Part shown: positions 1 through 6,001 of the stretch, one piece after another
How positions within the stretch are numbered: the stretch's first letter is position 1
How the letters are laid out: each line of letters starts with the position of its first letter
From: Pseudomonadota bacterium
GTDB lineage: Bacteria; Pseudomonadota; Alphaproteobacteria; Azospirillales; Azospirillaceae
Direction: 5' to 3'
DNA length: 6,486 bases
NCBI GenBank assembly: GCA_023412175.1
Contig: JAEYOB010000607.1
Location: 1 to 6,486, forward strand
Notes under the pieces: generated by a model
Told to the model about the DNA's origin: nothing
Databases searched by the model: none
What the model saw: only the letters and a program-made list of their open reading frames with translations
Made by a program: the position numbers and the translations under genes

Positions 1-215
1 CCCTGCTGGCCCGCGGCGCCGTCGTGGACCGCGCGGCCAACCATGGCTGGACGGCGCTGATGTATGCGGCGCACGCCGGCAACGAGCCGGTGGTCCGCAT
101 GCTGGTGGACGCCGGCGCCAACCCGGCCCGCACCGACCAGATGGGCAACTCCGCCCTCACGCTTGGCCGCCAGCAGGGCCACGCCCAGATCATGGGTGCG
201 CTGATGGGGCGCTGA
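1..215 (+). CDS. Ankyrin-repeat protein, C-terminal fragment (5' end outside window)
   Basis: The frame is open from the left edge (first whole codon at base 3) to a TGA at 213-215 and gives 70 residues. It contains ankyrin-repeat consensus pieces. One full repeat runs from about residue 13 to 45, with GWTALMYAAHAGN as its first helix region and VVRMLVDAGAN as its second. The LLARGA before it is the end of the previous repeat. A degenerate final repeat (GNSALTLGRQQGHAQIMGAL) caps the protein. Ankyrin repeats are protein-binding solenoids, so the partner and role cannot be read from this fragment. A GTG at 24 could be mistaken for a start, but it lies inside the repeat solenoid. The gene is therefore truncated by the window, not a short gene. 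It converges on the lipoprotein gene that ends at 262. Confidence 0.85.
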   Translation, partial: LLARGAVVDRAANHGWTALMYAAHAGNEPVVRMLVDAGANPARTDQMGNSALTLGRQQGHAQIMGALMGR

Positions 216-226
216 CGAAGCGCCCT
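206..226. terminator. Hairpin at the convergent gene junction, possible weak terminator
   Basis: GGGCGCT (207-213) and AGCGCCC (219-225) form a perfect 7-bp stem with the 5-base loop GACGA. A G-U pair (206/226) could extend it. The loop contains the end of the ankyrin gene's stop codon, and the stem lies just before the convergent lipoprotein gene's end at 262. Neither strand has a T-tract after the stem, so it is not a classical intrinsic terminator. In GC-rich DNA such a stem can also arise by chance. Confidence 0.3.
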
Positions 227-261
227 CCCCGCCGAGGCATTCAGAACAGATCCTGGAGGCG

Positions 262-603
262 TCAGCCGCCCCTGCCGGACGTGGGGGCCAGTTTGGCTTG
301 TTTCGCCGCCACGTTCTTCTCCGCCGACTTCTTCCGCTTTGCCTTGCCCTTTGCCGGCTTCGTCTCGGCGGCGGGCTCGACCGCCTTGACCGCCGCCTTG
401 CCCACGCGCTGGCGCTTTATTTCGGCAAGCGGCACGATCTCATGGGAATTGCGCGCGAAGGCGTCACCGCAATGACCTGTCTTCTTCAGCTCGGCCAGTT
501 CGGGGTCGTCGAGCTGCCAGCAGTCCACCGTACGCACCGCGCAGCCCGATGCGCCCATCAACACCACCAGGGCCGCTGCGCAGCGCAACGCCGTCCGTCG
601 CAT
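262..603 (-). CDS. Predicted small lipoprotein with Lys/Ala-rich C-terminal tail
   Basis: This encodes 113 residues of no family I recognise. The N-terminus is a typical lipoprotein signal: positive MRRTALR, a hydrophobic stretch AAALVVLMG, then ASGC with the lipidation cysteine at residue 21. The residue after Cys21 is Ala rather than Asp, which in enterobacterial rules would favour the outer membrane. The mature domain is short (about residues 21-63) and has two further cysteines, C28 and C45, that could form a disulfide. Residues 64-106 form a very basic, Lys/Ala-rich, probably disordered tail resembling histone H1-type tails. It may contact peptidoglycan, nucleic acid or lipopolysaccharide; this is inference only. 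The ATG at 603 is preceded by a purine-rich GAGGGAG at suitable spacing, which supports the start. The gene is on the same strand as the hyf operon, about 100 bases downstream of hyfI, and could be transcribed separately or by read-through. Confidence 0.72.
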   Translation of the reverse strand: MRRTALRCAAALVVLMGASGCAVRTVDCWQLDDPELAELKKTGHCGDAFARNSHEIVPLAEIKRQRVGKAAVKAVEPAAETKPAKGKAKRKKSAEKNVAAKQAKLAPTSGRGG

Positions 604-703
604 TCCACTCCCTCACACGGCCTGCGGATCCCATCAGGAATACACGCGGTCCGTCCACTTGGCCCTGGCGCGAAGCGGGAGGAGCGGGCGGCGGGCGGGC
701 TAC
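604..703. other. Short intergenic region between hyfI and the lipoprotein gene
   Basis: These 100 bases separate two - strand genes. No convincing terminator for the hyf operon (stem plus T-run) and no clear -35/-10 pair for the lipoprotein gene could be read. TATTCC on the - strand might be part of a -10 element, but it lacks a matching -35. Only the ribosome-binding site just upstream of 603 is supported. Confidence 0.4.
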
Positions 704-1225
704 CTATTTCGCCGCGCTGGTCTCCAACAGCGCCAGCAGGCCAGCCAGCAGCTCGGCGGGGCGCGGCGGGCAGCCGGGAATGTGCAGATCGACCGGCACC
801 ACGCCGGACACACCGCCGGTCACCGCATAGCCGTCCTTGAACAGGCCGCCATCGATGGCGCAGGCGCCGCAGGCCACCACCCACTTGGGGTCCGGCGTAG
901 CGTCCCAGGTGCGGTACAGGGCCTCGCGCATGTTCCTGGTCACGGGGCCGGTGACCAGCAGCACGTCGGCGTGGCGCGGTGAGGCCACGAAGCGGATGCC
1001 GAAGCGCTCCAGATCGTAGAGCGGGTTGTTGAGCGCGTGGATCTCCAGTTCGCACCCGTTGCACGAGCCGGCGTCCACTTCGCGGATCGACAGGCTGCGG
1101 CCCAGCCGCGCCTGCGCCGCACGGTTCAGCTTGCCGGCCAGTTCGTCCAGTGCGTCCCTGGAGGGGGCCGGGGCCTCCTCGGTGACCGGACCGCCGCGCA
1201 GCGCCTTGAGGATGTGCGTCAGCAT
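704..1225 (-). CDS. hyfI: HyfI/NuoB-like iron-sulfur small subunit of Hyf/Ehr-type complex
   Basis: The 173-residue protein belongs to the NuoB / hydrogenase small-subunit family (HycG, HyfI). These proteins carry the [4Fe-4S] cluster next to the large-subunit active site or quinone site, on the cytoplasmic face. The binding motifs are present: SCNGCELE (C55, C58, with E59), ACGAC (C119, C122) and PGCPPRP (C151). The N-terminal 45 residues are a variable, partly helical extension. The last gene of the run, it starts with an ATG at 1225 that shares its first base with the hyfG stop (TGATG), and it has no strong ribosome-binding site of its own. Translation is therefore probably coupled to hyfG. 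It ends with TAG at 704-706. The retained cluster ligands suggest that the complex still carries out electron transfer, although its HyfG partner lacks NiFe ligands. It could equally be labelled NADH-quinone oxidoreductase subunit B-like; the neighbouring hyf genes decide the name. Confidence 0.93.
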   Translation of the reverse strand: MLTHILKALRGGPVTEEAPAPSRDALDELAGKLNRAAQARLGRSLSIREVDAGSCNGCELEIHALNNPLYDLERFGIRFVASPRHADVLLVTGPVTRNMREALYRTWDATPDPKWVVACGACAIDGGLFKDGYAVTGGVSGVVPVDLHIPGCPPRPAELLAGLLALLETSAAK

Positions 1226-2790
1226 CAGAGGTCGTGCCCTGAATAGGAGCAGTTGAACGACTTGTTGCAGAGCGGGAAGTCGGCCACGATGTTGCCCTCG
1301 ATCGCCGCCTCCAGCAACGGCCATTGGAACCAGGACGGATCGCGCGGGTGGCAGCGGTCGATGGTGCCGGCGGCGGTCACCCGCACCCAGGTCAGGATCT
1401 CGCCGCGGAAACCTTCCACCAGGGCCATGCCTTCATGGGAAGCTTCGCCGCCGGGTCCCTCGACCGGCACCCGAGGCAGCGGCCGTTCGCCCCGGTCGTT
1501 GCGCGGCGCGCCGGGCATGCGCTTAACGATCTGCTCGACGAGGCCGAGGCTCTGCTCCACCTCGCGGATGCGGATCCAGACGCGGGCGTTCACGTCGCCC
1601 TCCGTCAGCACCGGCACCTCGAACTCGAGGTCCTCGTAGGGGGAGTAGGACGGGTTGCGCCGCGCGTCCAACCCGCGCCCGGCCGCCCGCCCGACATGGC
1701 CGCCGGCGCCGAAGCGGTTCACCAGACCGCCCGAAACGATGCCGGTGGTCACCGTGCGGTCCTGGAGGCTCGCCTTGTTCTCGTAAATCTTCACCAGCGG
1801 CGGGAAGCGGCGGCGCAGTTCGGCCGCGAGTTCCAGCAGGCGCACCGGGCCGTCCTCGCTGATGTCGACGGCGACGCCGCCGGGCACCACGCGATCCATC
1901 ATCAGCCGGTGGCCGAAGCAGGCGTCCGCCGTGCGCGCCACCATCTCGCGCAGTTGGCTCATCTCCGCCAGCATGAAGGCGAAGGCGGCGTCGTTGCACA
2001 CCGCGCCGATGTCGCCGAGATGGTTGGCGATGCGCTCCAACTCCGCCATCAACGCGCGCAGCCACACCGCGCGCGGCGGCACGGCGATGCCCAGCGCCGC
2101 CTCCACCGCCATGGCGAAGGCCAGGGAATGCGCCACCGTGCTGTCGCCCGAGACGCGGGCGGCGAGCTTCGCGGCATCCTCCACGGCCCTGCCGCGCATC
2201 AGCCCCTCGATCCCCTTGTGCACCCAGCCAAGCTGCTCCTCCAGCCGCACCACCGTCTCGCCGTTGCAGGTGAAGCGGAAGTGGCCGGGTTCGATGATGC
2301 CGGCGTGCACCGGGCCGACCGGCACCTGGTGAAGCCCCTCACCCTCGACGGGCAGGAAGGTGTAGGGCGGCGGGTCCGGCAGCGGGGCCGCGGGATCGTC
2401 CGACAACGGCCGGCGCACGCCCCAGCGGTCGTGATCGAGCCACGGGCGCGGATCGGTCAGCCGCTCGGCGGTCAGGCCGAACAGGTCCTGGATGGCGCGC
2501 TCCAGCCGGATCGCGCCGGGGCGCACGGCGCTGAGGCTGGGGAAGACGCCATCCGGGCACTCCAGCGTGACCACCGCAAGGTCGCCGGCCATGTCCTCGC
2601 GGATTGCGGCGTGCACCGCGCCCGGCTCGCCCCACAGGCCGAGCAGCGACCAGCCGTTGCCGGCCATCGCCTCGACCATCGTCCGCCAGCCGCCCGCCGT
2701 GGTGACGTAGCGTGGCCAGGGGCGGTGCCCTTCCACCGGCTTGCCGATGCGCCGCAGAAGGCCGAACAGGGGATCCTCGCCGAAGTACAT
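1225..2790 (-). CDS. hyfG: HyfG-like (NuoC-NuoD fusion) large subunit lacking NiFe-binding cysteines
   Basis: The 521-residue protein has HycE/HyfG architecture. Residues 1 to about 130 form a NuoC (30 kDa)-like domain. Residues from about 150 form the NuoD / hydrogenase large-subunit domain, with GPVHAGIIEPGHF at 159-171, GWVHKGIE at 188-195 and ERIANHLGD at 252-260. In active hydrogenases the first NiFe motif reads RxCGxC followed by HS. Here it is RVSGDSTVAHS (212-222), with Ser214 and Ser217 in place of both cysteines. The C-terminal DPCxxC is also missing: the protein ends PLCNKSFNCSYSGHDL, where C508 and C514 are not in CxxC spacing. It therefore cannot hold a standard NiFe centre and resembles Ehr (hydrogenase-related) proteins. 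The ATG at 2790 lies 4 bases after the hyfF stop. An in-frame upstream extension exists but is antisense-like, arginine- and tryptophan-rich sequence inside hyfF. The stop overlaps the hyfI start. Confidence 0.93.
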   Translation of the reverse strand: MYFGEDPLFGLLRRIGKPVEGHRPWPRYVTTAGGWRTMVEAMAGNGWSLLGLWGEPGAVHAAIREDMAGDLAVVTLECPDGVFPSLSAVRPGAIRLERAIQDLFGLTAERLTDPRPWLDHDRWGVRRPLSDDPAAPLPDPPPYTFLPVEGEGLHQVPVGPVHAGIIEPGHFRFTCNGETVVRLEEQLGWVHKGIEGLMRGRAVEDAAKLAARVSGDSTVAHSLAFAMAVEAALGIAVPPRAVWLRALMAELERIANHLGDIGAVCNDAAFAFMLAEMSQLREMVARTADACFGHRLMMDRVVPGGVAVDISEDGPVRLLELAAELRRRFPPLVKIYENKASLQDRTVTTGIVSGGLVNRFGAGGHVGRAAGRGLDARRNPSYSPYEDLEFEVPVLTEGDVNARVWIRIREVEQSLGLVEQIVKRMPGAPRNDRGERPLPRVPVEGPGGEASHEGMALVEGFRGEILTWVRVTAAGTIDRCHPRDPSWFQWPLLEAAIEGNIVADFPLCNKSFNCSYSGHDL

Positions 2791-2794
2791 GGCC

Positions 2795-4228
2795 CTATCC
2801 CAACAGATGCGCGACGGTCTGGAACCACGCCACCAACGGCCCCGGTAGCCAGATTCCGGCCACCAGCACCAGCCCGAGATGCGCGTAGAGCGGCACCAGC
2901 GACCCGTGCAGCGGCACCGTTTCCCCGTCCGGTTCACCGAAGCAGAGTTGCTGCACGCGCAGCACCAGCGCGCCGAAGGCGACCAGCACGCCCAGTGCCA
3001 GCGGCAGCGCAAGCAGCGGCTCGCGGGCGAAGGTGGAGGTGATCAGCAGGAACTCGCTCGTGAAGATGCCGAAGGGCGGCAGCCCGGCGATGGCGACCAC
3101 GCCGATCAGCAGGCCCCAGCCCAGCGCCGGGTGGCTGACGGTCAGGCCGCGGATCCGGTCGATGGCCTGCGTGCCCTTTGCCTGGGTGACGTGGCCGACG
3201 GCGTAGAAGATTGCCGACTTGGTCAGGCTGTGCATCGCCATGTGCAGCAGGCCGGCGAAATTGGCGAGCGGCCCCCCCATGCCGAAGGCGAAGGTGATGA
3301 TGCCCATGTGCTCGATGGAGCTGTAGGCGAAGAATCGCTTGATGTCGCGCCGCCGGTACAGCATGAAGCCGGCCAGCAGCAGCGATGCCAGCCCCATGGC
3401 GATCATCAGCGGCCCCGGCGACAGCGCCGCGCCGTTGGCCGCCAGCAGCATCTTGAAGCGCAGCACCGCGTACAGCGCCACGTTCAGCAGCAGCCCGGAC
3501 AGGACGGCGGAGATCGGGGTCGGCCCCTCGGCGTGCGCGTCGGGCAGCCACGCGTGCAGCGGCGCCAGACCGACCTTTGTGCCGTAGCCGACCAGCAGGA
3601 ACACGAAGGCGAGGTTGAGGATCGCCGGATCGACCTTGTCCACGAACGTCATCAGCTCGGTCCAGGTCATCGCCGCCATGCCCGGTCCCATCACCGGCTG
3701 CGCGGCGAGGTACATCAGGATGGTGCCGAACAGCGCCAGCGCGATGCCGACGCCGCACAGGATGAAGTACTTCCACGCCGCCTCGATGCTCTCGGCGGTG
3801 CGGTACAGGCTGACCATCAGCACGGTGGTGAGCGTCGCCCCCTCCACCGCCACCCACATGACGCCCAGGTTGTTGGCGCTGAGCGCCAGCAGCATGGTGA
3901 ACAGAAACGCCTGATACATGGCGTGGTAGAAGCGCAGGTTGAGCGGGTTCAGCTTCCCCGCCGCGATCTCGTGCCCGATGTAGGTGGCCGAGAAGATCGA
4001 GGTGGTGAAGCCCACGAAGGTGGTCAGCACCACCAGATAGATGTTGAAGGCGTCCACCACGAACAGCGCGTCCGCCCCCGGCTCCTGCACGAACAGCAGA
4101 AGCGACAGCAGCAGCGTCAGGCCGGAGGCCGCCACGTTGAGCCACGCCCCCAGCCGGTAGCCGGGCACCAGCGCCAGCACCCCGCCCGCCAGCAGCGGCA
4201 ACGCGACGACGGCGTAGATCGCGCTCAA
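2795..4228 (-). CDS. hyfF: HyfF-like antiporter-type proton-pumping membrane subunit
   Basis: The 477-residue polytopic membrane protein is of the NuoL/M/N (Mrp-antiporter-like) family and is closest to HyfF by operon context. It should form one ion-translocation channel in the membrane arm. Family residues are in place: a membrane Glu at 129 in WVAVEGATL, Lys218 in GYGTKVGLAPLHAWLPDAH with the following EGPTPISA loop, FFAYSSIEHMG at 299-309 and Lys337 in HSLTKSAIFYAVGH. E. coli HyfF is somewhat longer, from memory about 526 residues. The start is taken as TTG at 4228-4226, giving MSAIYAVVALPLL. This TTG overlaps the hyfE stop as TTGA and follows a GGGGGGAAAG purine run at ribosome-binding distance. 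The open frame continues further upstream, but only as shadow sequence inside hyfE with no membrane character. It ends with TAG at 2795-2797. Confidence 0.93.
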   Translation of the reverse strand: MSAIYAVVALPLLAGGVLALVPGYRLGAWLNVAASGLTLLLSLLLFVQEPGADALFVVDAFNIYLVVLTTFVGFTTSIFSATYIGHEIAAGKLNPLNLRFYHAMYQAFLFTMLLALSANNLGVMWVAVEGATLTTVLMVSLYRTAESIEAAWKYFILCGVGIALALFGTILMYLAAQPVMGPGMAAMTWTELMTFVDKVDPAILNLAFVFLLVGYGTKVGLAPLHAWLPDAHAEGPTPISAVLSGLLLNVALYAVLRFKMLLAANGAALSPGPLMIAMGLASLLLAGFMLYRRRDIKRFFAYSSIEHMGIITFAFGMGGPLANFAGLLHMAMHSLTKSAIFYAVGHVTQAKGTQAIDRIRGLTVSHPALGWGLLIGVVAIAGLPPFGIFTSEFLLITSTFAREPLLALPLALGVLVAFGALVLRVQQLCFGEPDGETVPLHGSLVPLYAHLGLVLVAGIWLPGPLVAWFQTVAHLLG

Positions 4229-4887
4229 TGGCTTTCCCCCCGGAAGGACTCGATCTTCTGCATGTCCAGCGTGTCGAAGCGCTCGCGGATGTGGAACAGG
4301 AAGATGCCGAAGACGATGAAGGCCACCATCACCGAAAAGGCCACCGACATCTCGACCACCAGCGGCATGCCGGCGACGCCGACGGCGGCCAGGATCAGCC
4401 CGTTCTCGATCGACATGAAGCCGACCACCTGGCTGACCGCGTTGCGGCGCGAGATCATCATCAGCAGGCCCAGCAGCACCACGGAGAGCGACAGCGCCAG
4501 ATCCTCGCGGGTCAGCGCCGAGGCCTGCTCGGTCACCGGCATGACCAGCAGGATCGACAGCGTCACCAGCGACACGCCGGCCAGCATGGTCAGGCCGATG
4601 GACAGCGCCGGCTCGATGGTGCGCTGGATGTTCAGCTTGCGGATGATCCGGTGCAACGCCACGGGAATCAGGATGGCCTTCAGCACCAGCGTCAGCAGCG
4701 CGGTGACGTAGAGGTGCGGCGCGTCGTGGATGAAGCCCTGCCACGCGGCGGCGGCCGACAACGCCAGCGCCTGCGCGGTGAAGACGTGCAGCAGCGAGAA
4801 CAACCGGCGCTGGTAGAGGAGTGCGAAGCTCATCAGCAGCACGACGGCCCCCAGCAGGTGCGCGGCATCGTAACCGAGGTCGAGCAT
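4225..4887 (-). CDS. hyfE: HyfE-like membrane subunit (NuoK-related part)
   Basis: The 220-residue, very hydrophobic protein has about six or seven predicted membrane helices. Its length is close to that of E. coli HyfE (about 216 residues). HyfE proteins are integral membrane subunits of hydrogenase-4-type complexes, and their C-terminal half resembles NuoK. Here the NuoK-like signature is VVGFMSIENGLILAA at 154-168, with membrane Glu161 the expected proton-path residue. TLVLKAILIP at 66-75 places Lys70 in another helix. The ATG at 4887 gives MLDLGYDAAHLLG and is preceded by GTGGGGGTG as ribosome-binding site. The in-frame extension upstream to 4950 is only a translation of the palindromic repeat (PRLRGDDG) and is rejected. 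The start overlaps the stop of a 52-codon frame that crosses the repeat (TGATG), and the stop overlaps the TTG start of hyfF. Confidence 0.92.
   Translation of the reverse strand: MLDLGYDAAHLLGAVVLLMSFALLYQRRLFSLLHVFTAQALALSAAAAWQGFIHDAPHLYVTALLTLVLKAILIPVALHRIIRKLNIQRTIEPALSIGLTMLAGVSLVTLSILLVMPVTEQASALTREDLALSLSVVLLGLLMMISRRNAVSQVVGFMSIENGLILAAVGVAGMPLVVEMSVAFSVMVAFIVFGIFLFHIRERFDTLDMQKIESFRGESH
4226..4238 (-). promoter_or_regulatory. Ribosome-binding site and TTG start of hyfF
   Basis: On the - strand the sequence GGGGGGAAAGCCATTGA places a strong purine run two bases before the TTG. The TTG shares bases with the hyfE TGA stop. No ATG or GTG in this frame gives a better fit near the hydrophobic N-terminus. 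This site therefore decides the hyfF start and suggests coupling to hyfE translation. Confidence 0.6.
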
Positions 4888-5050
4888 CACACCCCCACAG
4901 GGTCTTTTTTCCCCGTCATCCCCGCGAAGGCGGGGATCCACGCAGGCCAACGCGGCGTCCGTTCACGGGGGACGATGGATCCCCGCCGTCGCGGGGATGA
5001 CGGATGAGGAAAGGTGCCGGCACCGGCGAGGCGAAGCGGATCCATCACAC
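4885..5050. repeat. REPIN/MITE-like inverted-repeat element flanked by an 8-bp direct repeat
   Basis: Two 28-base arms, 4913-4940 and 4976-5003, are inverted copies of each other with a single mismatch, separated by 35 bases. Each arm is also a hairpin: ATCCCCGC and GCGGGGAT around the loop GAAG (left) or CGTC (right). The arms belong to a common proteobacterial repeat whose translations read VIPAKAGIH, PRLRGDD or IPAFAGMT. The element is flanked by the 8-base direct repeat CATCACAC at 4885-4892 and 5043-5050, which may be a target-site duplication. The whole lies within the operon between hyfC and hyfE. A separate 12-bp perfect palindrome, GGTGCCGGCACC, sits at 5013-5024. There is no transposase, so any mobility would need one acting in trans. 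In the transcript the arms could fold into a long hairpin and affect mRNA stability or polarity. Confidence 0.8.
4887..5045 (-). other. 52-codon bridging reading frame across the repeat (possible translated spacer)
   Basis: An ATG at 5045-5043 shares a base with the hyfC stop (TGATG). It opens a 52-codon frame that runs through both repeat arms and ends at a TGA (4889-4887) overlapping the hyfE start, again as TGATG. The predicted peptide is rich in Arg, Pro and Gly (SSPRRRGS and WIPAFAGMT segments) and is plainly a repeat translation, not a known protein. It is listed because its ends exactly bridge hyfC and hyfE, so ribosomes could pass from one gene to the next. There is no evidence that the peptide has a function. 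Confidence 0.3.
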
Positions 5051-6001
5051 ACCCCGCGACACATAGAGGAAGATCGCACCCAGCAGGCTGAGCAGCAGCG
5101 CACCGCCGAGGAACTCGCCGACGCGGAAGACGCGCATCTTGGCGACCGAGGTCTCGAACACCGCCAACAGCACGCCGGCCACGCCCAGCTTCAGCACGAA
5201 GGTGATCAGCCCGAACAGGAGCGCCGCGCCGCCCGCGCCAGGGCCGGCCATTCCCCACGGGCTGAAGACGCAGGCGATCAGTGCCATGTAGAGCAACAGC
5301 TTCAGCATGCTGGCGCCCTCGACCAGCGCCAGGTGGCGGCCGGAATATTCCAGCACCATGGCCTCGTGCACCATGGTCAGCTCCAGGTGCGTGGCCGGGT
5401 TGTCCACCGGGATGCGCGCGTTCTCGGCGATGGCGACCATGACCAGCGAGATGACCGCCAGCGCCAGCGAGACGCGCAGGCCGACCGCGCCGGACATCAT
5501 GAAGTCGGCGATCTCCGCCAGCGAGGTGGTGCGCACCAGGATCGCCACCGAAAACACCACCATCAGCATGGCCGGCTCGGCCAGCGCGGCGATCATCATC
5601 TCGCGCGAGGATCCGATCCCGCCGAAGCTGGTGCCCACGTCCATGCCGGCCAACGCCAGGAAGAAGCGCGCCGAGCCCAGCAGCGCGATCAGCGCGATGA
5701 GGTCCGCCGTGGGGGCGAGCGCGAGCTGCGTCGAGAAGGTCGGCACCAGCCCGGCGGCCAGCCAGATGGCGGTGAACATCAGGTAGGGCGTGGAGCGGAA
5801 CAGCCAGGAGGCGTTGTGCGCCAGTACAGCCTCCTTCTTCAGGAGTCTCAGAATGTCGCGGTAGGGCTGGAGGACCGAAGGTCCGCGTCGTCCGACCAGC
5901 CGCGCCTTCACCCACCGAACGAATCCCGTCAATCCCGGCGCCAGCGCGAGCACCAGGAGCATCTGCGCGATCTGCAGCAGGATGGAGATCATCAGGGTCA
6001 T
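5045..6001 (-). CDS. hyfC: HyfC/HycD-like (NuoH family) membrane connector subunit
   Basis: The 318-residue polytopic membrane protein is of the NuoH / HycD / HyfC family; E. coli HyfC is about the same size (315 residues). In complex I relatives this subunit joins the Fe-S/large-subunit module to the antiporter-like membrane arm. Family signatures are clear: RRGPSVLQPYRDILRLLKKE at 38-57 (cytoplasmic loop), TSFGGIGSSREM at 124-135, ALAEPAM at 139-145, and the acidic loop ENARIPVDNPATHLELTMVH at 193-212 followed by EAMVLEYSG. These charged loops contribute to the quinone cavity and the entrance to the proton path in NuoH, and they are preserved here. The ATG at 6001 overlaps the hyfB stop as ATGA. 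No good ribosome-binding site precedes it, which points to coupled translation. The stop at 5045-5047 is followed by the repeat element instead of directly by hyfE. Confidence 0.94.
   Translation of the reverse strand: MTLMISILLQIAQMLLVLALAPGLTGFVRWVKARLVGRRGPSVLQPYRDILRLLKKEAVLAHNASWLFRSTPYLMFTAIWLAAGLVPTFSTQLALAPTADLIALIALLGSARFFLALAGMDVGTSFGGIGSSREMMIAALAEPAMLMVVFSVAILVRTTSLAEIADFMMSGAVGLRVSLALAVISLVMVAIAENARIPVDNPATHLELTMVHEAMVLEYSGRHLALVEGASMLKLLLYMALIACVFSPWGMAGPGAGGAALLFGLITFVLKLGVAGVLLAVFETSVAKMRVFRVGEFLGGALLLSLLGAIFLYVSRGV

Noticed and set aside
24..215. Complete 63-residue gene starting at the GTG at 24
   Set aside because: The ankyrin-repeat pattern continues upstream to the left edge, so the GTG is an internal valine codon.
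604..703. Promoter of the lipoprotein gene and terminator of the hyf operon
   Set aside because: No paired -35/-10 elements and no stem followed by a T-run could be read here.
1225..2790. Catalytically active group 4 NiFe hydrogenase
   Set aside because: Both CxxC ligand motifs of the large subunit are absent.
1324..4711. Very long + strand open frames (about 570 and 610 codons) opposite hyfG and hyfF/hyfE
   Set aside because: Their translations are rich in His, Arg, Gln and Ala with no domain or membrane pattern, as expected of antisense shadows in GC-rich DNA. The - strand genes have strong family motifs.
4888..4950. N-terminal extension of hyfE (MACVDPRLRGDDGEK...)
   Set aside because: It is only a translation of the palindromic repeat. 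The ATG at 4887 has a ribosome-binding site and matches the family start.
4913..5003. CRISPR-like repeat pair
   Set aside because: There are only two arms in inverted orientation, each internally palindromic, with a single 35-base gap and no cas gene. This is a REPIN-type structure.
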